Assembly (NCBI RefSeq): GCF_013090115.1
Contig: NZ_JABFNN010000025.1
Coordinates: 39,915 to 103,914, forward strand
Direction of reading: 5' to 3'
DNA from: Flagellimonas amphidinii
Lineage (GTDB): Bacteria > Bacteroidota > Bacteroidia > Flavobacteriales > Flavobacteriaceae
Length of the DNA: 64,000 nucleotides
This document shows positions 45,828 to 54,634 of the stretch, piece by piece. Position numbers and translations under genes: made by a program. The notes below the pieces were generated by a model. That model was given only the letters and a program-made list of their open reading frames with translations, made no database searches and was not told where the DNA came from. Position 1 is the stretch's first letter. The number at the start of each line of letters is the position of its first letter.

Positions 45828-46922
45828 ATGACCGTAAAGGATATTTCAAAAATATTGGATGAATTGGCCCCATTGGCTCATGCTGAGGATTTTGACAACG
45901 TTGGACTATTGGTCGGGGATCAAAATATGACCGTAACCGGTATTTTGGTAACCTTGGACACTCTAGAAAATGTTGTCGACGAAGCCATCTCGAAAAAGTG
46001 CAATCTCATTGTTAGTTTTCACCCTATCATTTTTAAAGGTCTCAAGAAGATTACGGGTCGTAATTATGTGGAGCGTGTTGTACTAAAAGCTATTTCCAAT
46101 AATATTGCCATTTACAGCATGCACACAGCATTGGACAATAGCAATATGGGTGTCAATGCCAAAATCTGCGAAGTTTTGGGCATTCAAAGACCAAAAATTC
46201 TCATCCCCAAAACCAAGACCATTAAAAAACTGATTACTTATGCCCCGGTAAAAGATGCTGAAAATATTAAATCAGCACTTTTTAAGGCAGGTGCAGGGGA
46301 CATTGGAAAATATAGTAATTGTAGTTTTACTATGGAAGGTGTTGGCAGTTTCATGCCAGAGGAAGGAACCAACCCAACAATTGGACAAATAGGCAAAGTA
46401 CAGTTTGAAAGAGAAACCCAAATCAATGTTACCTTTTCTTTTGAAAAAGAAAAAGATATCCTCAATGCTCTTTTTGATGCCCATCCGTATGAAGAGGTTG
46501 CCTACGAAGTACATACTTTGGAAAACGTCCAACAAGATGTAGGCATGGGAATGGTCGGTGACCTAGAAAAAGAGCTGGATGAAAAGGCATTTCTTGAACA
46601 CGTAAAGACCAAAATGAACGCTAAAGTGGTGCGGCACTCCATGTTTTTAGGCAAGAAAGTAAAAAAAGTAGCTGTTTTGGGCGGAAGCGGTGCTTTTGCC
46701 ATTGGTGCGGCCAAAAAAGCCAGCGCTGATGTTTTTATCACTGCTGACGTAAAATATCATCAGTTTTTTGAAGCAGAAAATCAGCTTCTTATTGCAGATA
46801 TTGGGCACTTTGAAACTGAGCAGTTTACAAAAGATTTATTGGTTGATTATCTTACGAAAAAAATTCCTAATTTTGCAGTCTCTTTATCGGAGAGCATAAC
46901 AAATCCCATCAATTATTTATAA
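45828..46922 (+). CDS. Nif3/YbgI family dinuclear metal-centre protein
   Basis: The 364-residue protein is a Nif3-like (DUF34/YqfO type) metal-binding protein. The N-terminal half carries SFHPIIFKG and the metal-ligand HTALD motif; the C-terminal half carries DIGHFETEQF. Between them sits the YqfO-like insert, marked by YVPVGAFEE-like features such as AHPYEEVAYEV. The family is often annotated as GTP cyclohydrolase I type 2, but this is not established here. ATG at 45828 is 48 bases from the divergent lpxK start. The next gene, encoding a zinc-ribbon-family protein, follows after three bases, a common Nif3 neighbour. Confidence 0.9.
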   Translation: MTVKDISKILDELAPLAHAEDFDNVGLLVGDQNMTVTGILVTLDTLENVVDEAISKKCNLIVSFHPIIFKGLKKITGRNYVERVVLKAISNNIAIYSMHTALDNSNMGVNAKICEVLGIQRPKILIPKTKTIKKLITYAPVKDAENIKSALFKAGAGDIGKYSNCSFTMEGVGSFMPEEGTNPTIGQIGKVQFERETQINVTFSFEKEKDILNALFDAHPYEEVAYEVHTLENVQQDVGMGMVGDLEKELDEKAFLEHVKTKMNAKVVRHSMFLGKKVKKVAVLGGSGAFAIGAAKKASADVFITADVKYHQFFEAENQLLIADIGHFETEQFTKDLLVDYLTKKIPNFAVSLSESITNPINYL

Positions 46923-46925
46923 TAT

Positions 46926-47705
46926 ATGGCGAATAAGAACGAAAGCACTGTGGAAGAAAAGTTGAGAGCCCTTTATGATCTTCAACTTATTGATTCCAGA
47001 GTGGATGAAATACGCAATGTTAGGGGGGAACTCCCTTTGGAAGTACAGGACTTGGAAGATGAAGTCCTTGGTCTAAAGACCAGAATTGACAAATTGAAAG
47101 TTGATGTTGAAACTATCAATTTTGAAATTGCAGCAAAGAAAAATCTTATCGAGGAATCCAAAACCCTCATTAAAAAATACGCTGAACAACAGAAAAATGT
47201 AAGAAACAGCCGTGAATTCAATTCCTTGAGCAAAGAAGTTGAGTTCCAAGAACTTGAAATTCAATTGGCTGAAAAAAACATTAAAGAATTCAAAGCACAG
47301 ATTGAGCAGAAAAAAGAGGTCATTTCGCAAACCAAAGAAAAACTTGGTGAGAGAGAAGGTCACTTGAAGCACAAAAAAGGTGAATTGGACGCTATTCTTG
47401 CAGAAACTGAAAAAGAAGAAAAAGCACTTTTGAAAAAATCTGAGGAATTCGAAGAAAAAATCGAAGATAGATTAGTACAAGCGTACAAGAGAATCCGCCA
47501 TAGTGTAAAAAATGGTTTGGCAGTAGTTCCGGTGGAAAGAGGAGCTTCAGGAGGTTCTTTCTTTACCATTCCACCACAGGTTCAAGTTGAAATCGCCTCA
47601 AGAAAAAAGATTATTACAGACGAACATAGTGGAAGAATATTGGTCGATCCGCTTTTAGCTGAGGAAGAACAAGAGAAAATGCTAGATATGTTCTCTAAAA
47701 TCTAA
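46926..47705 (+). CDS. Coiled-coil protein of the C4 zinc-ribbon family, cysteines absent
   Basis: This 259-residue protein matches the family of Nif3-linked proteins with a long coiled coil (about 10-185, Lys/Glu-rich) and a C-terminal zinc ribbon. The ribbon scaffold is visible as GGSFFTIPPQVQVEI and SGRILVD, but the four expected cysteines are replaced (GASGGS and DEHSGRI at the CxxC positions), and the protein has no cysteine at all. It is adjacent to the Nif3 gene, three bases away. Substitution of these cysteines may be normal in this lineage. Function unknown. Confidence 0.88.
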   Translation: MANKNESTVEEKLRALYDLQLIDSRVDEIRNVRGELPLEVQDLEDEVLGLKTRIDKLKVDVETINFEIAAKKNLIEESKTLIKKYAEQQKNVRNSREFNSLSKEVEFQELEIQLAEKNIKEFKAQIEQKKEVISQTKEKLGEREGHLKHKKGELDAILAETEKEEKALLKKSEEFEEKIEDRLVQAYKRIRHSVKNGLAVVPVERGASGGSFFTIPPQVQVEIASRKKIITDEHSGRILVDPLLAEEEQEKMLDMFSKI

Positions 47706-47724
47706 GTCTTCTAAAAAACAATAT

Positions 47725-47752
47725 AAAAAAGCCACCTTTAGGTGGCTTTTTT
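47725..47752. terminator. Bidirectional terminator between zinc-ribbon gene and kmo
   Basis: AAAAAAGCCACC (from 47725) pairs with GGTGGCTTTTTT (to 47752) around a TTTA loop. A-run and T-run on both sides allow termination in both directions between convergent genes. Confidence 0.92.
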
Positions 47753-47778
47753 ATTGGTTATAATTTTCTGCATCATTA

Positions 47779-49134
47779 TCATTCATTATAATCTGCCAAC
47801 AATCCCAATATTTTATGCTCCACTTCTTGGGAATCCCATTTAGATTCAATTTCTGGGATTTGCATAACTTCTTTCATAATGGTCTCCTGCATATCACCAA
47901 TGGCCAAAGCTTCAGCGTAAGGTCTTTCTGAGAAAGTAACCCGACTATAGACTGGAATCCACTTTTCAGGATGTTTTTTGGCAAACCACTTCTCTATTTG
48001 CTTCTGCAATAAAAATTTAGGGCTTGCTGTTTTACTGCTCATTTCAACAAAATTGCGATAGCTGAGTTCAGCAATTGCATCGGTATTGGGTTTTCTTTCT
48101 TTTTGATATTCGGAAAAAATGGCATCCCAATCATCTCCATGTTTTTCAAAAAGCTCGCCCAAAACATAAATATCTTCAAAACCGGCATTCATTCCTTGCC
48201 CATAAAATGGCACGATGGCATGGGCCGAATCACCCACCAAAGCCACTTTGTTCCAATACGTCCACGGGTAACACTTCATAGTGACCAAAGCACTTGTTGG
48301 GTTAGTAAAGAAATCCTGGGTTAGGTTTTCAATTTCCTTTCTTACGTTAGGAAAGTATTTTTTAAAGAAATCTTTAGCTTCCTCCTGAGTTGTTATTTTT
48401 TCAAAAGAAACTTCACCTTCAAAGGGCAAAAACAGCGTACAAGTAAAGCTCCCATCCAAATTTGGCATGGCAATCAGCATAAACTTCCCCCTAGGCCAAA
48501 TATGAAATGAATTTTTATCCAGTTTATGTGTACCATCCTCGTTGGCTGGGATTGTAAGTTCCTTATAACCAACATCAATGAAATCTTGGGAATAATCAAA
48601 CCTACTGCGACGTTGCATTTTGTGCCTTACTCTTGAAAAAGCTCCATCGCAACCAAAAACTACATCAAATTGATACTCTTTCCATTCACTTTTTTCAGAT
48701 TCCCCTGTAAAAATCTTTGCCTCAGGCAAATCTACATCCCATACTTTTTCATTGAACCGAAAAACTGTTCCGGCCTCTTCAGCCAAATCAATCATTCTTT
48801 TATTGAGCACACCCCTTGAAATTGACCAGATTGCTTCCCCTTCTTTCCCATATTTTTGAAAATATAGTGGTTTATCATTCACGTGCATAGCACGTTTGTC
48901 CAAAGGAATGGCAATTTGCTTGACCTCATCTTCCAATCCAACCTTTTGAAGTGCTCTCCATCCCCTATTGCTCATGGCCAAGTTAATGGAACGACCTGAA
49001 AATTTAATTGTACGAATGTCTGGTCTGCGATCAAAAACAGTAACAACATGTCCAATTTTACGTAAATAAACAGCTAAAAGAGAACCCACCAATCCAGAAC
49101 CGATGATGGCAATATTTTTAGGAGACTGTGTCAT
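47779..49134 (-). CDS. kmo: Kynurenine 3-monooxygenase
   Basis: KMO hydroxylates kynurenine with NADPH and oxygen. The 451-residue flavoprotein has the FAD-binding IGSGLVGSLLA with the acidic FDRRPD, GRSINLAMSNRGW near residue 45, and the GDSAHAIVPFYGQGMNAGFED motif, shown here as GDSAHAIVPFYGQG and NAGFED. Together with kynU at 54617 it supports the oxidative kynurenine route to 3-hydroxyanthranilate, giving NAD or catabolites. Tryptophan dioxygenase and formamidase are not in the window. A -7 promoter motif lies 32 bases upstream. Confidence 0.95.
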   Translation of the reverse strand: MTQSPKNIAIIGSGLVGSLLAVYLRKIGHVVTVFDRRPDIRTIKFSGRSINLAMSNRGWRALQKVGLEDEVKQIAIPLDKRAMHVNDKPLYFQKYGKEGEAIWSISRGVLNKRMIDLAEEAGTVFRFNEKVWDVDLPEAKIFTGESEKSEWKEYQFDVVFGCDGAFSRVRHKMQRRSRFDYSQDFIDVGYKELTIPANEDGTHKLDKNSFHIWPRGKFMLIAMPNLDGSFTCTLFLPFEGEVSFEKITTQEEAKDFFKKYFPNVRKEIENLTQDFFTNPTSALVTMKCYPWTYWNKVALVGDSAHAIVPFYGQGMNAGFEDIYVLGELFEKHGDDWDAIFSEYQKERKPNTDAIAELSYRNFVEMSSKTASPKFLLQKQIEKWFAKKHPEKWIPVYSRVTFSERPYAEALAIGDMQETIMKEVMQIPEIESKWDSQEVEHKILGLLADYNE

Positions 49135-49166
49135 AAATGCCCTTGGGGCCAGTTGAAGTTAAACAT

Positions 49167-49174
49167 CAAAAATA
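49167..49174 (-). promoter_or_regulatory. Putative -7 promoter element for kmo
   Basis: CAAAAATA reads TATTTTTG on the minus strand and matches TAnnTTTG, 32 bases before the kmo ATG. No TTG was seen at the usual spacing. Confidence 0.45.
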
Positions 49175-49350
49175 ACGAATTTGGAGCTTATTTCTAATTC
49201 CTTAGCTACTCTGGGAACACATCAAAGCAGTATTTTGGAGTAAAAGACCGACTTATCTTGGATACTTTTAATTTTTAACAATTCCTTAGAATCTTTTGGC
49301 ATCCATCTTGCCGTATATAGTATAAATATTCCGCTTCGGCGTCCATATAT

Positions 49351-49388
49351 AAAAAAGTCCTTTACAGTAAGCTGCAAAGGACTTTTTC
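49351..49388 (-). terminator. Terminator after clpP
   Basis: AAGTCCTTT and AAAGGACTT form the stem (about 49355-49385). The T-run on the minus strand (from 49356 down to 49351) follows. It lies about 25 bases after the clpP stop. The rest of the 274-base kmo-clpP gap shows no gene. Confidence 0.85.
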
Positions 49389-49408
49389 CTTTTTGGTAAG
49401 TATCTATT

Positions 49409-49957
49409 CTACTCCAAAATCTTGTCTACAATGCCGTATTCCACAGATTCTTCAGCACCCATCCAAAAGTCACGATCAAAATCCTTCATGATTTTTTCAA
49501 AAGTCTGTCCACAGTTATCAGCTAAAATTTTTGCGCCAAGTTCTTTTGTCTTGATAATTTCCTTAGCTTGAATCTCAATATTGGAAGCTTGTCCCTGAGC
49601 CCCACCGCTAGGTTGGTGAATCATCACCCGTGCATGGGGTTGAATAAAACGTCTTCCTTTTTCTCCTACTGATAAAAGGATAGATCCCATGGAAGCGGCC
49701 AAACCTGAGCAAACTGTTGAAACCGGACTTTTTATTTGTTTTATGGTATCGTAAATGGCAAAACCAGACGTCACATAACCTCCAGGGCTATTGATAATCA
49801 GCTGAATTTCATCATTATTCTGTAAATCCAGATAAAGTAATCTGTCTATTACGTGCTTTGCTGAATCATCATCTACCATTCCCCATAAAAAAACCTTTCT
49901 TTCGTCCAGTAACTTTTCTTGGATCAACTCTTGTACTTTTCCTTTTTTTGAACTCAT
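49409..49957 (-). CDS. clpP: ATP-dependent Clp protease proteolytic subunit
   Basis: This 182-residue serine protease subunit assembles into the ClpP tetradecamer. The triad is Ser89 (SGLAASMGS), His114 (MIHQPSGGAQGQ) and Asp163 (DRDFWMGAEE). It is shorter than typical ClpP (about 195-220) at the N-terminus, where the propeptide is usually found. The clpX gene is not adjacent, so it may be a second ClpP of the genome. A TATTTTTG motif lies 20 bases before the ATG. Confidence 0.93.
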   Translation of the reverse strand: MSSKKGKVQELIQEKLLDERKVFLWGMVDDDSAKHVIDRLLYLDLQNNDEIQLIINSPGGYVTSGFAIYDTIKQIKSPVSTVCSGLAASMGSILLSVGEKGRRFIQPHARVMIHQPSGGAQGQASNIEIQAKEIIKTKELGAKILADNCGQTFEKIMKDFDRDFWMGAEESVEYGIVDKILE

Positions 49958-49976
49958 TTTCTAACTGTTGAAGTCT

Positions 49977-49984
49977 CAAAAATA
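49977..49984 (-). promoter_or_regulatory. Putative -7 promoter element for clpP
   Basis: CAAAAATA reads TATTTTTG on the minus strand, matching TAnnTTTG, 19 bases before the clpP ATG. No TTG was found at the usual distance. Confidence 0.5.
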
Positions 49985-50039
49985 ATGAAATTCCAAGGAA
50001 GTTTTCTATATAAGCGCTAGCGTTGACCCAACAAAAAAG

Positions 50040-50867
50040 TTAAGATTTGATTTCTACCTTTTGCGAGACCACATCTTTGATAGGTATGACAAATTTTCCT
50101 GTTTTGGTCACCAAGGTCAAGGTATTGTTTTCAATAGCCTCGATAGTTCCTGTGTCTTCTCCTATTACCACCTTATCTCCCACAGCATAAGTTCTTCTAG
50201 TATAGAACGAACGTAAAAGATCGGTAATCACATCCCTTGAACCCAGTCCTAAGCCAATGGCAAAGGCCAATAAGAAGGCTCCCAAAAACATAGTGATATT
50301 ATTGGTGATAATTGTTGTATCTATTCCTGCTTGGTTCAAGGCCGTTATCGAAATAAAGATGACAATAATGTAAAACAACAAGTTGCTGACAACATTAGAC
50401 CCTCCAAACTCTAGTGAATCAAACAGTTTCTTCACTGTTTTTTTAATGAAGTTTCCAATGTACAGGCCAATCATCATAAGAGCCAGTGCGCTGAACAATC
50501 TTGGTAAATAGCGCAATAGGTTTCCTATTTCCGTGGAAATGATATCCCAGCTTAATATGTCAGCCGCAACTATCAAGAATACCAGTAATAGTAGCCATTT
50601 AGCAAAACCTTTGATGACTTTGATGATATCTATTTTGAAATCTCCTTTGCCAAAAAGGTCCATTTCGTTGATTTTTTCACTCAGGGCATCCACTTTGGCC
50701 AATTTCAAGACCTTTCCTAAAACAAAAAGTATAATCTTGGTGAGCAGCCAGCCAATAATGAGAACCACAAGGGCTCCAATAATTTTAGGGAATGCTGAAG
50801 CTATGTCCCTTCCCATGGTGGTCAAGGAGTCAACCGTAATGTCTTTCCATTCGTTAATTGTTTCCAT
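50040..50867 (-). CDS. MscS-type mechanosensitive ion channel
   Basis: The 275-residue membrane protein has four to five hydrophobic segments (about 25-52, 85-110, 120-145, 165-185, 190-215). The pore-lining region ends in GLGLGSRDVITDLLRSFY, followed by the MscS beta domain with YAVGDKVVIGEDTGTIEAI, as AVGDKVVIG and GTIEAI. It is short and lacks the large C-terminal vestibule. Such channels release solutes during osmotic downshock. It is on the same strand as, and 23 bases from, the 62-residue protein gene and the sigma factor gene. Confidence 0.88.
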   Translation of the reverse strand: METINEWKDITVDSLTTMGRDIASAFPKIIGALVVLIIGWLLTKIILFVLGKVLKLAKVDALSEKINEMDLFGKGDFKIDIIKVIKGFAKWLLLLVFLIVAADILSWDIISTEIGNLLRYLPRLFSALALMMIGLYIGNFIKKTVKKLFDSLEFGGSNVVSNLLFYIIVIFISITALNQAGIDTTIITNNITMFLGAFLLAFAIGLGLGSRDVITDLLRSFYTRRTYAVGDKVVIGEDTGTIEAIENNTLTLVTKTGKFVIPIKDVVSQKVEIKS

Positions 50868-50890
50868 ATCTATATATTTTGTAGTGTTGT

Positions 50891-51079
50891 TTAATTGTTT
50901 CCAAAAGTTCTAAAAAGTCTTCGCAAGGCAGACCCCACATTTAATGAGAATAATGATGCCATGTCCATGATCAGTTTGGCCGCTGCAATGTCGTTCATCA
51001 CCTTTTTCTTCATTCCAGGTGGAACTTCTTTTAAGGTAGCTTCCAATTCTCTAAACGGATTTCTTTTTTTCTTTGCCAT
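50891..51079 (-). CDS. Small conserved basic protein between sigma factor and MscS
   Basis: This 62-residue product is rich in Lys/Arg at the N-terminus (MAKKKRNPFRELE) and has KEVPPGMKKKVMND, then a hydrophobic helix (about 33-50) and a basic end. It starts three bases after the sigma factor stop and precedes mscS by 23 bases, so all three are likely cotranscribed. No family is recognised. A role as a regulator of the sigma factor or channel is possible but unsupported. Confidence 0.6.
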   Translation of the reverse strand: MAKKKRNPFRELEATLKEVPPGMKKKVMNDIAAAKLIMDMASLFSLNVGSALRRLFRTFGNN

Positions 51080-51082
51080 CTA

Positions 51083-51709
51083 TTATAATGTATTATAGAT
51101 TTCCAATAGTTTTTCTTTAGCTCTCTTTAGTCTCATTTTTACGGCACTATCACCTAATTCCAATAATGTCACCAAATCTTTGATAGAGGCACCATCTTGA
51201 TACTTAAGTAACAGTAGGGACTTATCTTCCGGAGAAATAAGTTCCAAGGCTTTTTTTAGTTTTTTGGTTTTAAGCTCAAACAGGCTCTCATCTGGAACCT
51301 CTTCGGTTAATTTGTATTCTGAATCTTCTACCGGAACCGATTGATCACTCATTTTCCGCTGCTTGTTCCGATTGACGTAGTTGACACAAAAGTTATATGT
51401 AAAGGAATACAACCAAGTTGAAAACTTGGACTTCCCTTTGAACATTTTCAACTTTATAAACAATTGCAGAAAGACATCTTGGGTAAGGTCCTCTGCTTCA
51501 TCCTCTGATCTGGCAAACCCATAACACTTGTTGTATACCATCTTGGCATAACGATCATAAAGCTTTCCAAACAACAGTGGGTTATTGTTCGCAACAATTC
51601 TCTCCACCAACTCCTCATCCGATAGATGGGCATACGGGTCATCTGTTTCCAATGAATTCTTATCAAGGTTATTTATAAGAATTAGAAACAGTCTTTTTAA
51701 AAAAGTCAC
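51083..51709 (-). CDS. ECF-type RNA polymerase sigma factor
   Basis: This 208-residue sigma factor has region 2 in ARSEDEAEDLTQDVF and KGKSKFSTWLYSFTYNFCVNY, quoted here as FSTWLYSFTYNFCVN, and region 4 with LLLLKYQDGASIKDLV and AVKMRLKRAKEKL. The start is GTG at 51709 with a hydrophobic N-terminal extension (FLKRLFLILINNL) that precedes the usual sigma start; translation could begin further in. No anti-sigma gene is adjacent; a 62-residue gene and mscS follow. Osmotic or envelope stress control of mscS is an inference. Confidence 0.88.
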   Translation of the reverse strand: MTFLKRLFLILINNLDKNSLETDDPYAHLSDEELVERIVANNNPLLFGKLYDRYAKMVYNKCYGFARSEDEAEDLTQDVFLQLFIKLKMFKGKSKFSTWLYSFTYNFCVNYVNRNKQRKMSDQSVPVEDSEYKLTEEVPDESLFELKTKKLKKALELISPEDKSLLLLKYQDGASIKDLVTLLELGDSAVKMRLKRAKEKLLEIYNTL

Positions 51710-51811
51710 TGGCTGAGGTTTGTTAGGTTTTTTTTGGACCGATTAAGATTATTCCCGGAAGCCATTGACAAGATAATCCAAAATCACTTTATATTTGATT
51801 AAAAATCACCC

Positions 51812-52489
51812 ATGAAAAATTTTCTTTTTGCCATTTTACTATGCTCCCTTATTGTTCTAGGGTGCAAGACAGAGCCCAAAACTGCTCCAAAACAAGAGGT
51901 GATAGAGAAAACCATCTTAGAAAAGATTGCATCTGCCCACGGCTTTGAAAATTGGAAATCTGTAAAAGAATTTACTTTTACATTTAATGTAGATAGGGAC
52001 AGTTCCCATTTTGAGCGTAATTGGAAATGGAAACCTAAATCCAATGACATTACTGTAATATTCAACAGCGATACCATCAGTTACAATAGAAATTCCATGG
52101 ATAGTGTCACTACCAAAGTAAATGGTGGTTTTATCAATGATCGCTATTGGATATTGGCCCCTTTTAATCTTATTTGGGATGCCAACAATTTCACATACAC
52201 ACACGCTGAAAATCAAAAAGCCCCTATTAGCGGTAAGGATATGCAAAAACTAACCATAGTTTATGCAAATGAAGGTGGTTACACGCCGGGCGATGCCTAT
52301 GATTTCTATTTTAACGACGACTATGTTGTACGGGAATGGGTGTACAGAAAAGCCAACCAAGAAGAACCTTCTTTAGCTACCACTTGGGAACATTATGTGG
52401 AAATTGAAGGATTATTGCTAGCTCAAGATCATAAAAAAGCTGAGCCTGGATTTAGCATAAACTTTACGAATCTTTCTGTTATAAAGTAA
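51812..52489 (+). CDS. Secreted lipoprotein of unknown function
   Basis: A 225-residue protein with a lipoprotein signal: MKNFLFAILLCSLIVLGCK, where Cys18 is the likely lipid anchor. No recognised domain. The mature part begins with EKTILEKIASAHGFENW, a segment common in Bacteroidetes proteins of the outer-membrane lipoprotein type with lipid-binding-like folds. It is followed by a convergent MFS gene with a 13-base gap. The start lies 102 bases from the divergent sigma factor start. Confidence 0.75.
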   Translation: MKNFLFAILLCSLIVLGCKTEPKTAPKQEVIEKTILEKIASAHGFENWKSVKEFTFTFNVDRDSSHFERNWKWKPKSNDITVIFNSDTISYNRNSMDSVTTKVNGGFINDRYWILAPFNLIWDANNFTYTHAENQKAPISGKDMQKLTIVYANEGGYTPGDAYDFYFNDDYVVREWVYRKANQEEPSLATTWEHYVEIEGLLLAQDHKKAEPGFSINFTNLSVIK

Positions 52490-52502
52490 TTTCCAGTCTT
52501 TT

Positions 52503-53654
52503 TTAGTTTGATTTGTTGCTGTGCAATGCAAAAGTGGTTGCCAAAACCAATAGTGCACAAATGAGAAGTGCATAAAAACTATGTTTCAATGAAGCACTTT
52601 CTGCCAAAAAGCCCAAAAATACTGGACCTACTAAAAAACCAGAATAGCCAGACCCTGCTATAAAGGTTACCCCTTGTGCCGATTCAATTCCCTTAACATT
52701 TCCACCTATTCGAAATAACTCAGGGACAATAACGGAAAAGCCCAAACCATTCAATGCAAAACCTGCAATGGATAAAATAGTTTGGTCGGAAAGCACAAGA
52801 ACATAGCCGCAAATAGCGATAATAGCTCCTAAGGCCACTATTTTTACAGCTCCTATTTTAGCACTGATTCCGTCTCCCAAGAACCTACCAATGGTCATGG
52901 TGGTTGAAAATGCCAGAAATCCAGAACCAATGAGCATCTCTGGAGCCATAGTTATCTCTTTTAAATAGAGCCCGCTCCAGTCAATAATGGCTCCTTCGCT
53001 CCCAAAAGCAATAAAACTGACTATTCCCAGCAAAAAAAGAGGCTTGAACAATTTTATGCTAAAGGGTTCTGTTTCCACCGGAGCTGAAACAATATTGACA
53101 TACTTTTTATAAAATATCAGGTTAACCATAAGCACTATGCCCACATTAATGCCCATATGCAAAGCTGGGTTATCAATAATCGGAATCAAAAAGCTACCCA
53201 AACCAACCAATACTCCTCCTAAACTGAAAAATCCATGTGCCGCCGACATAAAATTCTGTCGATCTTCTTTTTCAATTTCGGTAACCAGAGTATTCATGGC
53301 AATGTCAGTTAATCCGTTTGAAGCTCCAAAAAAGAAAAGACTAACCATCAGCGTATAATAATTGGGTGCCAAAAGAGGAAAAAGTGCCGTAACACTACTA
53401 CAAAGCACCCCAATCCATGTTGCTTTGCCAACACCTAATTTATTGATAATCTTAGGAGCTAATGGGAACAAGGCAAAAACACCTAGGGCAAGACAAAAGA
53501 TGGCAATACCCAAATCAGCCTTATCAATATGTAACTTTTCCTTTACCACAGGAATATAAACCGCCCATGTACCAAACCAAATATTAAGACTGGCAAAGAC
53601 CCACGCAGGACCAAAGTATCTAGGGTTGGAAAAAATTATACCTAATGATTTCAT
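52503..53654 (-). CDS. MFS transporter
   Basis: The 383-residue membrane protein has about twelve hydrophobic segments in two halves and resembles the FucP/YbjJ-type major facilitator group. Short motifs include GLGSFLIPIID, GFLVGPVFLGFLAES and the loop GVGKATWIGV. The substrate is unknown. It is divergent from an AraC regulator with 122 bases between, so control by that regulator is plausible. Start ATG at 53654. Confidence 0.87.
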   Translation of the reverse strand: MKSLGIIFSNPRYFGPAWVFASLNIWFGTWAVYIPVVKEKLHIDKADLGIAIFCLALGVFALFPLAPKIINKLGVGKATWIGVLCSSVTALFPLLAPNYYTLMVSLFFFGASNGLTDIAMNTLVTEIEKEDRQNFMSAAHGFFSLGGVLVGLGSFLIPIIDNPALHMGINVGIVLMVNLIFYKKYVNIVSAPVETEPFSIKLFKPLFLLGIVSFIAFGSEGAIIDWSGLYLKEITMAPEMLIGSGFLAFSTTMTIGRFLGDGISAKIGAVKIVALGAIIAICGYVLVLSDQTILSIAGFALNGLGFSVIVPELFRIGGNVKGIESAQGVTFIAGSGYSGFLVGPVFLGFLAESASLKHSFYALLICALLVLATTFALHSNKSN

Positions 53655-53738
53655 AGCTTAATATTCACACAAAATAAAAGCACTCGACTCATATCTTGTA
53701 GCATAAATTATTCAAAATTTAAGACATTTTATTCTTCA

Positions 53739-53772
53739 TTGGGTCAATTAATCAAACTATATGATAATTTTG
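53739..53772 (+). promoter_or_regulatory. Putative promoter for the AraC-family gene
   Basis: TTG (53739-53741), 23 bases of spacer, and TAATTTTG (53765-53772) match the TTG-N17-23-TAnnTTTG consensus. The element ends four bases before ATG 53777, so the transcript would be almost leaderless. Confidence 0.55.
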
Positions 53773-53776
53773 ACTT

Positions 53777-54634
53777 ATGAAACCCATGTTTGAATCCATC
53801 AATCTTGACATCAATGCTTCCTTGAAGATTGAAACTTACGACAATAACAACCTTTGTGAGTCAGCTGGTTGGCACATCCATCCAGAATATGAAATGGTAT
53901 ATGTTAAAAATGGTGCCGGGCAATTAAATATTGGCTCTAAAAAGAGGACTTATACTGATGGGGTATTGGTTTTTTTAGGCGGACATATTCCCCATGCTGA
54001 TTTTGGCAATAAAGACCATGAAGACAATTTGGAAGTGGTCATTCAATTCAAAAAAGATTTCATACAAGAGAAATTGAATGTTTTCCCAGAATTGGCCAAC
54101 ATTATGGGATTGGTAAAAAAATCTGAGCAGGTATTGGTGTTCGACACTCAAACCCATAAATCACTTTGGAACGATTTTAAAAAATTTAAATATCTGGATA
54201 ATCAAGGGAAGCTAGTAAATCTGCTATCCATTTTGGACTTTTTATCCAAAAAAGGTATTTACACTCCTTTTTATGAAACCATACCCCTAGAAACTTATAG
54301 AAAAGACGAAGTACGAAGGCTTGAAGAAACCTTTGAATATGTAAACAACAATTATCACCAGAACATTTCAATAGTAGAAATTGCTGCAATTATTGGACTT
54401 ACCCCAAATTCTTTCTGTCGGTTCTTCAAAAAAATGACCAAACGCACGTTCATCGGCTTTGTAAATGAGTTCCGGACGGGAAAAGCTATAGAATTTTTTA
54501 ATGAATCCAATTCAACCATTACCGAGGTGATGTACAAATCTGGATTTAATGATCCTTCTTATTTTACAAGACAGTTTAAAAAATATCAAGGTCTGGCACC
54601 TTCACACTACTTGAAATCAAGATACGGCAGCTGA
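53777..54634 (+). CDS. AraC-family transcriptional regulator
   Basis: The 285-residue regulator has an N-terminal cupin-like sensing domain (HIHPEYEMVYVKNGAGQL, HADFGN) and a C-terminal double helix-turn-helix (about 188-280), with NISIVEIAAIIGLTPNSFCR, and the conserved FNDPSYFTRQFKKYQGLAPS. It is divergent from the MFS gene and convergent with kynU, overlapping its end by 18 bases. It may control the MFS gene or kynU in response to a small aromatic molecule; that is inference. Confidence 0.9.
   Translation: MKPMFESINLDINASLKIETYDNNNLCESAGWHIHPEYEMVYVKNGAGQLNIGSKKRTYTDGVLVFLGGHIPHADFGNKDHEDNLEVVIQFKKDFIQEKLNVFPELANIMGLVKKSEQVLVFDTQTHKSLWNDFKKFKYLDNQGKLVNLLSILDFLSKKGIYTPFYETIPLETYRKDEVRRLEETFEYVNNNYHQNISIVEIAAIIGLTPNSFCRFFKKMTKRTFIGFVNEFRTGKAIEFFNESNSTITEVMYKSGFNDPSYFTRQFKKYQGLAPSHYLKSRYGS

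Noticed and set aside
49135..49350. Possible small RNA or gene in the kmo-clpP gap
   Set aside because: No open frame, tRNA-like fold or paired promoter-terminator was found; only the clpP terminator and a kmo -7 motif are supported.
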